Assembly: GCF_024584785.1 (NCBI RefSeq)
Contig: NZ_CP074112.1
Span: 1,736,001 to 1,800,000 of the forward strand
Source: Idiomarina loihiensis
Lineage (GTDB): Bacteria > Pseudomonadota > Gammaproteobacteria > Enterobacterales > Alteromonadaceae
DNA: 64,000 bases
Direction of reading: 5' to 3'
Below, piece after piece: positions 54,101-62,948 of this stretch (the first letter of the stretch is position 1; each line of letters begins with the position of its first letter). The notes beneath the pieces are model-generated. The model searched no databases and was not told where the DNA came from. It saw only the letters and a list, made by a program, of their open reading frames with translations. A program made the position numbers and the translations under genes.

Positions 54101-54227
54101 AGCCCACTAATTGATGGTCACTTTATAATTATAGGCAGCTTCGATAAAGTCTACACCAACAAGCTCCTTGAACTTCCCGAGTATACATCGTGAAGTAGCA
54201 AACCATCCAATTATTGTGTCGCTTTGT

Positions 54228-56402
54228 TTAGTTACGACAAGAAAAATACTGCACCACGTCAGTATAGGATGACGGTTTGGCAAAAAAATAGCCCTGAATA
54301 CGATCACATCCCAATGCCTTCAATTCATGCAGCGTTGCCTCATCCTCAACGCCTTCTGCTGTAACTTGCATGCCCAGATTGTGGGCTAATTCTATGGTTG
54401 AACTAATAATAATTCGGCTGCGCTCATCAGTGGTTAAAGCTCCTACAAACAGTCGATCTAATTTAACCTCAGCTATCGGAAACAAACTCAAATAACTCAA
54501 GGATGAATAACCTGTTCCGAAATCATCCACACTGCAGCAAATGCCTCTTTTAGCCAAGGTTTGCAAAACATCTTGCGCAACCCCAGAATCAGTAATCAAA
54601 CCCGTCTCAGTGATTTCAAAGCACAACCGAACATTTTTTAAACCAACCACAGTGGCCAGAACAAAATCTACAAAGCCTGGTTCCATTAAATCATCGGCGG
54701 TAACATTCACACTAATACGACTAATCTCATAATCTTCAGCAAGCCTCTTTGCATATTCGCAAGCCTTCGAAATTACCCAACGAGTTACTTCGGGCATCAT
54801 CCCTGCTTGCTCAATTAGTGGAATAAAGGTAGCTGGTAATAACATACCACGGGTAGGATGATGCCATCGCAATAATGCTTCAGCGCTATTAATCTTATCC
54901 TCTAAAACGCTATATTGAGGTTGTAGTAATAATTCAAAATCCTGCATCCGAGCCGTTGTAAAGTCTTTGAGCAGCATTAAATCAACAGGATCAGGCTCAA
55001 AACTTTCGTGGTACTTAAGCCACTGCATATGATGACTCTGAACATAAGACAAAGCAGTTAGTGCACGGCGCAAAAGCTCCTCTGTGGGGTTATCTAACCG
55101 TTCGTTTAAATCAATCTCAACCACACCCATAGCAATTACTGGGTCAATATCAATATTAGACATTTCAAGGGGCGTGGAAATAAACTCGTAGATTTGTTCG
55201 GCAGTTAAGTCTGATTGACACGTAAAAGCGAATAAACCAGCACCCAAATGAGCCTTATAGCGAAAAGACGGGCTATCTATGCGACGGGCAAACTGTTGTA
55301 CTAATTCTATTGATGTTTGATGGGAAAACGCTGTGGTCACCGCCTCTAGATTAACAATGCGAGCTACCACAAACCAACGTAGCTCCTGGGGCTCAGGACT
55401 ACTTCTAACGTATTGGTTTAAACAGCTAACAAAGGCATCCCTATTTAATAGCTGAGTCACTGAATCATGGGTAGCGGTATATTCAAGCTGAGCAGCAAAG
55501 CGAACTGATTTTACGCGAAATAACACCAGCGAAATGATGATACCTAATAACAGAGTGATAAAAACCAATAACAAGCCAGTGTAATGCTGTAACTGTTCAT
55601 ACCAGGATAAACTTTTCCACTCCAAGTACGGCAACCAGCGATTATAAACTTGCTGGTAGCCGCCACTGACAATAATACTTGAAAGTGCATCATTAAGTTG
55701 AGCCAGTGTTTTAGTATCACCCTTACGAACACCAAACGCATAAGGCACGGCCCAGAATGGCGGACTCGTCTGAACTAAATCAAGGTTATACTGCTGAATT
55801 AAATGACGAGACGATTGAATCACTTCAATACAGAGCTCCGCTTGCCCTTGCGCCACCAACACTAAACAATCGAGTTCATCTGTTGCCCAGACGATTTGGT
55901 TACGTAATATAAGCGGTAACTCCAGCTCTGCAAAAGCCCCCTCAACCACAGCTATTCTTTCGGTCTTAATTGCTGCTAAGGCACGCACTGAAGCATCACC
56001 TTCACGCATAAAAATTGCATGCGCGACATGATAAAAAGGAATCGAGAAATCAAAAAGTTGAGAGCGCTTGTCGGTGGCAATTAAGGCGACAGCATCGGCT
56101 TCACCAGCCTGAACTTTGCGCAAGGCCTCCGACCAAACATGTAAGTTTTGCTCTATTTTAAAGTGACCGTCCAGCGCAAACTGACGTTCAAGATCAACCA
56201 AAAAGCCATGTGATCCATCAGTATCTAACCACTGAAACGGCGGATAAAAAGCTGAACCTGTAAAGCGGACCTTGGCTGACGAATCAGAATCTTCTGGTAG
56301 TGTTTGAGCCGGCCTCGCCACACCGAAAACCATGGCAATTACTAACAGGAAGATAACAGTAACAACCAGTAATTTTGTTAATGTTTTCGTGGTTGTTACC
56401 AT
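54228..56402 (-). CDS. c-di-GMP phosphodiesterase with periplasmic sensor (SBP_bac_3 - TM - degenerate GGDEF - EAL)
   Basis: 724 residues. N-terminal anchor, a family-3 solute-binding domain (about 45-270), a TM helix (LLVFITLLLGIIISLVLF), a GGDEF-like domain without the GGDEF motif, and a full EAL domain with AEALLRWHHP, VDDFGTGYSSLSYL, VTAEGVEDEA. It should bind a small ligand outside and hydrolyse c-di-GMP inside. It lies between precursor A3 and the ATP-grasp/cyclase genes, an unusual position. Confidence 0.9.
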   Translation of the reverse strand: MVTTTKTLTKLLVVTVIFLLVIAMVFGVARPAQTLPEDSDSSAKVRFTGSAFYPPFQWLDTDGSHGFLVDLERQFALDGHFKIEQNLHVWSEALRKVQAGEADAVALIATDKRSQLFDFSIPFYHVAHAIFMREGDASVRALAAIKTERIAVVEGAFAELELPLILRNQIVWATDELDCLVLVAQGQAELCIEVIQSSRHLIQQYNLDLVQTSPPFWAVPYAFGVRKGDTKTLAQLNDALSSIIVSGGYQQVYNRWLPYLEWKSLSWYEQLQHYTGLLLVFITLLLGIIISLVLFRVKSVRFAAQLEYTATHDSVTQLLNRDAFVSCLNQYVRSSPEPQELRWFVVARIVNLEAVTTAFSHQTSIELVQQFARRIDSPSFRYKAHLGAGLFAFTCQSDLTAEQIYEFISTPLEMSNIDIDPVIAMGVVEIDLNERLDNPTEELLRRALTALSYVQSHHMQWLKYHESFEPDPVDLMLLKDFTTARMQDFELLLQPQYSVLEDKINSAEALLRWHHPTRGMLLPATFIPLIEQAGMMPEVTRWVISKACEYAKRLAEDYEISRISVNVTADDLMEPGFVDFVLATVVGLKNVRLCFEITETGLITDSGVAQDVLQTLAKRGICCSVDDFGTGYSSLSYLSLFPIAEVKLDRLFVGALTTDERSRIIISSTIELAHNLGMQVTAEGVEDEATLHELKALGCDRIQGYFFAKPSSYTDVVQYFSCRN

Positions 56403-56437
56403 TCAAGTTCTCACACAGCATCAAAGTAAATCGCTAA

Positions 56438-56608
56438 TTAACTACCAACACTAGTATAGGTATCCGACTCAAATGGGTTGTTATCTTTGATAGCACTCTC
56501 GGTGGTGGCAGAAGATAGAATACTCAACGTCGGCTGTTGCCAAGCCTTACGCAACTCTTGCTTACTACCCTGCTCACTAACCACTACTTCAGTTTGTTTA
56601 TTGGCCAT
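56438..56608 (-). CDS. Lasso-type precursor peptide A3 (56 residues)
   Basis: ATG at 56608 with GGAGACAT upstream; stop at 56438. Leader segment RKAWQQPTLSILSSATTE has W-x-x-P-x-L and a Thr 13 residues after the Trp. The tail is SAIKDNNPFESDTYTSVGS; starting at Ala2 of this tail puts Glu at position 9, while starting at Ser puts it at 10. C-terminal Ser. It follows the right Mdp triplet by 63 bp, the same position A1 has in the left cassette. Confidence 0.75.
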   Translation of the reverse strand: MANKQTEVVVSEQGSKQELRKAWQQPTLSILSSATTESAIKDNNPFESDTYTSVGS

Positions 56609-56671
56609 GATATGTCTCCATCAAATTAAATTAAAAATCAATCAAGTAAATACGAGTACATGATTGTCTGA

Positions 56672-57199
56672 TTACGGCCGTATCGGATACTCGCCGCCAT
56701 CAACACAAATATAAAACCCCATTGCCAATACCGGCTGTCTGTTCTCATGCGCTTGCCCAGCACCGGTAATACCGATGGTCGCGGGATGCAGCGGAACAAG
56801 ATTAGTGCCAGCGGCGGTAAAGGTTTTAAACTCTATAGTATCTTGAATGTTCGCTAAATAGCCAGATGTCGGAATAGCCGAATCTGCAGCTTTGCGAACA
56901 GCCCGCCATTCATGAGTATGTGGTGGAAGTTGTGGTGGCAGTAGGTTAACGGAGTTAGCTCCCAAAGACTGACCAAAAGAATAACCAGATAACCCTGCCC
57001 CCTGTCCCCACTGAGCTATCACTTTATGGCGGAGGTCAGGGAGATTATAAGTGGTAGAGCTTCCACCGAATTTAGTACCAATAATAGAATAAAGTGCCGG
57101 ATATTGCGACACTTGTAAAGTTTGTCCCATGCATTCCAACCAATACCTTGGTGCAAAGTTATATGGAAAGGCTCTAATTTCTCCAAGATAAGCATCCAT
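56672..57199 (-). CDS. Phage-tail-collar (Mdp-like) protein, type 3, right cassette
   Basis: 175 residues starting MDAYLGEIRAFPYNFAPRYWLECMGQ-like, with LPPHTHEWRAVRK and AHENRQPVLAMGFYICVDG. Counterpart of 27142-27675. Last of the triplet, directly before precursor A3. Confidence 0.85.
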   Translation of the reverse strand: MDAYLGEIRAFPYNFAPRYWLECMGQTLQVSQYPALYSIIGTKFGGSSTTYNLPDLRHKVIAQWGQGAGLSGYSFGQSLGANSVNLLPPQLPPHTHEWRAVRKAADSAIPTSGYLANIQDTIEFKTFTAAGTNLVPLHPATIGITGAGQAHENRQPVLAMGFYICVDGGEYPIRP

Positions 57200-57210
57200 A
57201 ATAGTTGCTC

Positions 57211-57738
57211 CTAGTATTGCGATGGATAAATGCCGGTGTGGGCAATAATGTAATTTAACGCCATCATGGGCATTCTATTTTCATGTGCCATTGCATGGCC
57301 CTCAGGCTTAATACATTCAGCATTCAACACATTAATATCCGCCGGATTAGTTGATGTACTGTAACTTTTATTATCGCCTAAATTGAGCGCATTATTGGCC
57401 GGAATATTGGTATCACCGGTTGCGATACTAACCATAACACTATGTTGGTGTGAGGGCATTTCTGCAGCGGTTAAGGTCTCCGTCTCTGTGCCTAACGTTT
57501 GGCCTCGAGTCACATTACTACCGGTTGCAGGATTAGTACCAATTCCAATAGGAATTCTGCTACGCATATCAGGCAACTTAAAATGAGTTTGGCCATCACC
57601 GCCATAGGTTGTTCCCAGTAATGAGAATAGCGCTTCGTTTTCTACAATTTGAAGCGACTGCCCAGCACAGATATACCAGCCTTGCGGAGCGTAATCTCCC
57701 GCAAAAATTCTAATTTCACCAAGATAGAAATCACTCAT
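57211..57738 (-). CDS. Phage-tail-collar (Mdp-like) protein, type 2, right cassette
   Basis: 175 residues: MSDFYLGEIRIFAGDYAPQGW, TTYGGDGQTHFKLPDMRSRIPIG, MPSHQHSV, AHENRMPMMALNYIIAHTG. Counterpart of 26596-27129. Confidence 0.85.
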   Translation of the reverse strand: MSDFYLGEIRIFAGDYAPQGWYICAGQSLQIVENEALFSLLGTTYGGDGQTHFKLPDMRSRIPIGIGTNPATGSNVTRGQTLGTETETLTAAEMPSHQHSVMVSIATGDTNIPANNALNLGDNKSYSTSTNPADINVLNAECIKPEGHAMAHENRMPMMALNYIIAHTGIYPSQY

Positions 57739-57759
57739 ATCAATGTCCTCTATGGTCTT

Positions 57760-58275
57760 CTACGGCCGGCTAGGAAAGATGCCAGTTGTCGCAATACAAT
57801 AGACCAAGCCAATACTGGGCTGCATGTTGTTATGGGCTTGGCTCCCACCGACGCTACTCAAGCTATTACTGGTAAGCATTTGATCAGGGACCACTGAACC
57901 ATAAATATCAGCTGCATCGCCAGATACTTCTCCCAACATGGTATTAGGTCTTGGTTGAGGAACGTCGGCAGCAAGGCTTGTTGCCATTACTTGGTGACGA
58001 TGCGCAGGCATTGCTTCAACAGTTAAGGCGACTCGCTCACTCCCTACTTTAGTCCCCACAGTCAGCCCAATGTTGTAATCTTGCCCCACCACAGCCCGGT
58101 ATCGCAAATCAGGAAGCTGAAACGTAGTTCCCGCATTACCTCCGAATCTGTTAGCAAGTAATGCATACAATGCTTGATATTGATTTATCGGTAGCGTTTG
58201 TCCGTCGCAAATCATCCAACCATTAGGGATAAATCCATAAGTAAATAATCTTATTTCACCAAGAAAATTATCCAT
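57760..58275 (-). CDS. Phage-tail-collar (Mdp-like) protein, type 1, right cassette
   Basis: 171 residues: MDNFLGEIRLFTYGFIPNGWM, RFGGNAGTTFQLPDLRYRAVV, MPAHRHQVM, AHNNMQPSIGLVYCIA. Counterpart of 26071-26580. First gene of the right triplet; GAGGAGTT lies upstream of the start. Confidence 0.85.
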   Translation of the reverse strand: MDNFLGEIRLFTYGFIPNGWMICDGQTLPINQYQALYALLANRFGGNAGTTFQLPDLRYRAVVGQDYNIGLTVGTKVGSERVALTVEAMPAHRHQVMATSLAADVPQPRPNTMLGEVSGDAADIYGSVVPDQMLTSNSLSSVGGSQAHNNMQPSIGLVYCIATTGIFPSRP

Positions 58276-58376
58276 GGCGAACTCCTCTTGCGTTTCTTGT
58301 TCATTCGATTGGAATTGGTTAAGAATTTAACATCTAGAACATTGATGTAGAACAAACTTTGAACAAACGCAAGTGT

Positions 58377-58853
58377 TTACAACAACTTTTTCAAATACCA
58401 ATGCAGATCGGTTTCGCCGCAAATACAAAAACCTAAGCGCTGGTAAAGTCGTAATGCAGGATTATCTTTTTGCACGTGAAGGTCAGCATCTAAAGATTTA
58501 GCCCTCGCAAGATCAATGAAGTGTTCAAGCACTTGAGTACCAACACCTCGGCATCGATAGCGTTGATCGATAATGATATCAACTAATCTTAAACATCCAG
58601 TAATCTGAGCTTGCCCAATACGAAGTATTCCAATCGGTTGACTATCCAAGGTGGCGGTGAGCTTTTGATAATCATGGTAAGAAACAGAGTAAGACTGCTC
58701 ACGAATATCATATTGTGAACGTAGTAATTGCTCTAAAATGGCGGGAGGTGAAAGTAAGCGTGAAAACTCCTGCTGTTTTTGGTCAGCAAAGAGTGTGTAG
58801 GCCAAGTCACCATCTCGGGCATCTGAAAACGGTTCTAACCTGGTTGTTATCAC
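58377..58853 (-). CDS. GNAT-family acetyltransferase
   Basis: 158 residues. IIDQRYRCRGVGTQVLEHFIDLARAKSL is the acetyl-CoA-binding Q/R-x-x-G-x-G/A motif, and NPALRLYQRLGF the C-terminal block. Substrate unknown. It lies 15 bp after the DHH gene on the same strand, and only 101 bp from the tail-collar genes. Confidence 0.85.
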   Translation of the reverse strand: MITTRLEPFSDARDGDLAYTLFADQKQQEFSRLLSPPAILEQLLRSQYDIREQSYSVSYHDYQKLTATLDSQPIGILRIGQAQITGCLRLVDIIIDQRYRCRGVGTQVLEHFIDLARAKSLDADLHVQKDNPALRLYQRLGFCICGETDLHWYLKKLL

Positions 58854-58868
58854 ACACTCTCCTCAGGG

Positions 58869-59840
58869 CTAACTATAGGCTAAAGTTACTGCATTAATAA
58901 ACAAATCTAATTGCTCCATCGGCAACGCGTTCACACCAGCAGCTCCAGCTCGACCTCCGCCGGTAGCGAAGCCTGAACAAATATCGCCCGCACCTTGCAA
59001 ATTCGATTTAGGCGCCCGCAAACTGATAGTTAATGTGCAGCCATCGGCATTAGGAGTAGCAATTACAATCGCTTTATCAGGATTTGCATGAGCTAAATCA
59101 TTACCTAACGTACCACTAATTCGACGCGCCCAAGCCGCATCATCAAGTAACAAGGCTTTCACTGATCTATTCTCAGCCACAACAACAGCATTACGAGCTT
59201 TCTGCATATCTTCGGCATAACCGTCACGAAGCGCTGCAAACGGAGAGGTGCTATCAGCAACAATATCAAATGGAGAATCATAGGCTGATAATGCTTGGTA
59301 CAAGCCTTGGGGCTCAAAGTGTAAGTCAGTCAAATCAGCACCGTAACCGTTGTAATTAACCAACACGCCCAACTCGCGCAGCTGTTCTGCTCGCTTGCCA
59401 GAGAAACTTAGTTTGCTACATTCTGCATAAGCGACACTATTTAAACTATCGCCAAACGCTGCCGCAATCGCCCAAGCATGATGCTGCTGGTTTAAGTAGT
59501 CACTAACTAACAACCCCGTACAAACTGCCGGAGAGAAATCAATAACTGTGGTCAGTCGCGGATGCTCAAACAAGGTTTTGGCTTGATGATGATCGCAATA
59601 AAACACCGATTCCACACTTGGTAGGATACTACGAAGCGCCTCCGTATTTTTATCAAAAGAAAGATCTAAAGCCGTTACTATAGCTCCAGCCGCTTGCTCT
59701 AGATTAATGTGCTGAATCAGCGCGTTATCCCGTTTTACTCCGCTAATTATTTGGCTCTCAACGACAGGAAAGGCTTTACGCCATTGAATTAGCGAAAAAA
59801 TACCATCTGCGTCGCCGTTAAAAACATCAATATACTTCAC
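58869..59840 (-). CDS. DHH-family phosphoesterase, possibly a pAp phosphatase
   Basis: 323 residues. [17 protein letters not shown] and FGDS are metal-binding DHH motifs; [13 protein letters not shown] is the DHHA1 substrate loop. The family includes NrnA-type enzymes that hydrolyse pAp and short RNAs. It overlaps cysC by 4 bp; since sulfotransferases release pAp, a pAp-clearing role is a reasonable inference. Confidence 0.7.
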   Translation of the reverse strand: MKYIDVFNGDADGIFSLIQWRKAFPVVESQIISGVKRDNALIQHINLEQAAGAIVTALDLSFDKNTEALRSILPSVESVFYCDHHQAKTLFEHPRLTTVIDFSPAVCTGLLVSDYLNQQHHAWAIAAAFGDSLNSVAYAECSKLSFSGKRAEQLRELGVLVNYNGYGADLTDLHFEPQGLYQALSAYDSPFDIVADSTSPFAALRDGYAEDMQKARNAVVVAENRSVKALLLDDAAWARRISGTLGNDLAHANPDKAIVIATPNADGCTLTISLRAPKSNLQGAGDICSGFATGGGRAGAAGVNALPMEQLDLFINAVTLAYS

Positions 59841-60430
59841 GAGATAATTTCCTTTTCAACGAGCGCTTGAATCACTTGTTCTGCTGCTTCTTCCACGCTA
59901 AGTGATGCAGTGCGTAGATGCACTTCTGGCGCTAATGGCGGCTCATATGGTGAGCTGATACCGGTAAAATGCGGAATATCACCTGCTCGGGCTTTTTTAT
60001 ACAAGCCTTTAGGATCTCGTTGTTCGCACACAGCCAAGGGAGTATCTACATACACCTCGATAAAACGACTAGCAGCAAGTTTGCGGGCTTGCTCACGATC
60101 GGCCAGAAACGGCGATATAAAAGCAGTGCCGACAATTAACCCGGCATCGGTCATCAAATTCGCGACTTCGGTAATGCGACGGATATTTTCCACTCGCGAA
60201 ACATCGTCGAAACCTAAATCTTTGTTCAAGCCGTGGCGCACATTATCGCCGTCCAGCACGTAGCTGTGACAACCACGCTCATATAGTTTTCTATCTACTG
60301 CGTTGGCAATCGTGCTTTTACCTGAACCAGATAAGCCGGTATACCAAAGTACACAAGATGCGTGACCTTTTTGCGCCTTCCTTTCAGCAGTCGAGACTGA
60401 AGCTTGGTGCCAGACAATATTTGTACTCAT
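59837..60430 (-). CDS. cysC: Adenylylsulfate (APS) kinase
   Basis: 197 residues. [22 protein letters not shown] (P-loop), [16 protein letters not shown], and [27 protein letters not shown] are diagnostic. It phosphorylates APS to PAPS, the donor for both sulfotransferases in this window. Divergent from cysD across 206 bp. Confidence 0.95.
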   Translation of the reverse strand: MSTNIVWHQASVSTAERKAQKGHASCVLWYTGLSGSGKSTIANAVDRKLYERGCHSYVLDGDNVRHGLNKDLGFDDVSRVENIRRITEVANLMTDAGLIVGTAFISPFLADREQARKLAASRFIEVYVDTPLAVCEQRDPKGLYKKARAGDIPHFTGISSPYEPPLAPEVHLRTASLSVEEAAEQVIQALVEKEIIS

Positions 60431-60636
60431 TCAATAATCCCTATCAATAAACCTTCGCGCAGTGTAGCCATCAAACAAAAGCCAGTAAAGAGAGCTTTAT
60501 AGTGAAGCCACCTTCATGTTGCCCTTTATCTCACTTCCACCATTCCTAAAACTAAGCTATAATGCAACAACTTTTCAACGCCAAGTTGAACCTCAGATCT
60601 TTTTAAACAGATTAGCAGTCAAGGACGTCCCAAACC
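60431..60636. promoter_or_regulatory. Divergent promoter region between cysC and cysD
   Basis: 206 bp between divergently transcribed sulfate-activation genes. Presumably holds both promoters; no clear operator motif picked out. Confidence 0.5.
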
Positions 60637-61542
60637 ATGGCCTCAAAGCTTACTCATTTAAAGCAATTAGAAGCGGAATCAATTCATATATTTCGTGAAG
60701 TAGCTGCTGAATTTCAAAATCCTGTGATGCTTTACTCAGTAGGTAAAGATAGCTCAGTTCTTTTGCATTTAGCTCGTAAGGCTTTTGCCCCCGGCAAAAT
60801 ACCTTTTCCACTGATGCATGTAGATACGACTTGGAAATTCAAAGAAATGATTGAGTTTCGAGACCGGATGGCGAAACAACATGGTTTTGAATTAATAACT
60901 CACAGCAATCCCGAAGGCCTTGCCCAAGGTATTGGACCATTTAGCCACGGCAGTGCCGTTCATACAGACGTGATGAAAACTCAAGCCTTGAAGCAAGCTC
61001 TCGATAAGTATCAATTTGATGCAGCTTTTGGTGGTGCGCGCCGTGATGAAGAAAAATCTCGCGCCAAAGAACGCGTCTATAGCTTCCGCGACAAGAAGCA
61101 TCGCTGGGACCCCAAAAATCAGCGCCCAGAACTCTGGAATATCTACAACGGTAAAGTACACAAAGGTGAAAGTATCCGAGTATTTCCACTGAGTAACTGG
61201 ACCGAGCTTGATATTTGGCAATATATATATCTTGAAGGCATCGAGATTCCTGAGCTTTACTTCGCTAAAGAACGCCCAGTAGTAGAACGCGATGGCACAC
61301 TCATTATGGTTGATGATGACCGTATGCCACTAGAAGAAAACGAAACTCCAGAAATGCGCATGGTACGTTTCCGTACTCTCGGCTGCTACCCGCTTACTGG
61401 CGCCGTTGAATCAAGCGCAGCAACACTGCCAGAGATCATTCAAGAAATGTTGCTGACCACTACATCGGAACGCCAAGGCCGCGTGATTGATCACGACAGT
61501 GCAGGATCTATGGAAAAGAAAAAGATGGAAGGGTATTTCTAA
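60637..61542 (+). CDS. cysD: Sulfate adenylyltransferase subunit 2
   Basis: 301 residues. [19 protein letters not shown] is the PP-loop (SxGKDS), then [32 protein letters not shown] and the C-terminal EKKKMEGYF. It forms ATP sulfurylase with CysN. Its stop overlaps the cysN ATG by one base. Confidence 0.95.
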   Translation: MASKLTHLKQLEAESIHIFREVAAEFQNPVMLYSVGKDSSVLLHLARKAFAPGKIPFPLMHVDTTWKFKEMIEFRDRMAKQHGFELITHSNPEGLAQGIGPFSHGSAVHTDVMKTQALKQALDKYQFDAAFGGARRDEEKSRAKERVYSFRDKKHRWDPKNQRPELWNIYNGKVHKGESIRVFPLSNWTELDIWQYIYLEGIEIPELYFAKERPVVERDGTLIMVDDDRMPLEENETPEMRMVRFRTLGCYPLTGAVESSAATLPEIIQEMLLTTTSERQGRVIDHDSAGSMEKKKMEGYF

Positions 61543-62948
61543 TGAGTCACGCATCGCCATTAATTGAACAAAACATTTTAAAGTATCTGGAACAGCACGA
61601 AAATAAAGAACTGCTCAGATTTATCACCTGCGGCAGCGTTGATGACGGTAAGAGCACTTTGATTGGTCGCCTTTTGCACGACAGCAAGATGATTTTTGAA
61701 GATCAACTTGCTGCCATTACCAAAGATTCAAAGACGGTGGGTACAACAGGTGACCGAATTGACCTAGCGCTACTTGTAGACGGATTACAATCTGAACGTG
61801 AGCAAGGTATTACCATTGACGTTGCTTATCGGTACTTCAGTACCGACAAACGTAAGTTCATTATTGCAGATACCCCAGGACATGAGCAATACACGCGTAA
61901 CATGGCTACAGGTGCTAGCACTAGTGATTTAGCCATTATTCTGATCGATGCTCGCCACGGTGTGCAGACCCAAACGCGTCGCCACAGTTTTATTGTCAGC
62001 TTGCTTGGCATTAAGCACGTGATTGTTGCTGTAAATAAAATGGATTTAGTTGATTACAACCAAGATCGTTACAAAGAAATTCAAGACGAATACTTAAAGT
62101 TGGCAGGACAACTAGATATTCCTGATATTCACTTTGTTCCGATTTCGGCGCTTGAAGGTGACAACGTCGTTAACCGCAGCGAGCATACGCCTTGGTTCCG
62201 CGGTCGGACCTTGATGGAGTATCTTGAGACACTAGAAATCAGTCGTGCTAGCGACCACACGGATTTCCGTTTTCCGGTGCAATATGTTAACCGCCCTAAC
62301 CTGGATTTCCGCGGTTTCGCCGGTACCATTGCCTCTGGAACGGTTAAAGTTGGTGATACTATTCGTGCCCTACCTTCCGGTAAAGTATCAACCGTAAAAG
62401 GCATTCATACTTTTGACGGTGATTTAGACGAAGCTACAGCACCGCTAGCGGTTACGCTTACATTAAACGATGAGATCGACATTAGCCGCGGTGACATGAT
62501 TGTCGAAAAAGATGCACTCCCTCATACCTCTAACCGCTTACGCGCAAAAGTTGTTTGGATGCATGAAGACGCCCTAGTGCCGCACCGTGACTATTACATT
62601 AAATTTGGTACGAAATTCACCAGCGGCAGTGCTGAGAAAATTCATCACCGTATTGATGTGAACAGCTTCGAAGAGAAAGATGCAGAAACCTTGGCGTTAA
62701 ATGAAATTGGTCTGCTAGATTTCAGCCTGCAAGAACCGGTAGTGTTTGATAAATACCGCATTAATAAGAAAACCGGCGCGTTTATTATTATTGACCGAAT
62801 ATCTAACGTTACCGTCGGTGCTGGTATGGTTGAGCAACCATTAGCAGAAAAAGAAGACAACCAAGCCGAAGCAAGCGAGTTTGAAAAAGATTTAAACGCG
62901 TTTGTGCGTAAGCACTTCCCACATTGGGGAGCTAAAGAAATAGTATGA
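61542..62948 (+). CDS. cysN: Sulfate adenylyltransferase subunit 1 (GTPase)
   Basis: 468 residues. [19 protein letters not shown] (G1), [12 protein letters not shown] (G3), VAVNKMDLV (G4). It drives APS formation by CysD through GTP hydrolysis. No APS-kinase fusion, which agrees with a separate cysC. Overlaps the transporter gene by 4 bp. Confidence 0.95.
   Translation: MSHASPLIEQNILKYLEQHENKELLRFITCGSVDDGKSTLIGRLLHDSKMIFEDQLAAITKDSKTVGTTGDRIDLALLVDGLQSEREQGITIDVAYRYFSTDKRKFIIADTPGHEQYTRNMATGASTSDLAIILIDARHGVQTQTRRHSFIVSLLGIKHVIVAVNKMDLVDYNQDRYKEIQDEYLKLAGQLDIPDIHFVPISALEGDNVVNRSEHTPWFRGRTLMEYLETLEISRASDHTDFRFPVQYVNRPNLDFRGFAGTIASGTVKVGDTIRALPSGKVSTVKGIHTFDGDLDEATAPLAVTLTLNDEIDISRGDMIVEKDALPHTSNRLRAKVVWMHEDALVPHRDYYIKFGTKFTSGSAEKIHHRIDVNSFEEKDAETLALNEIGLLDFSLQEPVVFDKYRINKKTGAFIIIDRISNVTVGAGMVEQPLAEKEDNQAEASEFEKDLNAFVRKHFPHWGAKEIV

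Noticed and set aside
54107-54307. 66-codon minus-strand ORF at the end of the EAL gene
   Set aside because: Mostly out-of-frame EAL-gene sequence, with no ribosome site or family likeness.
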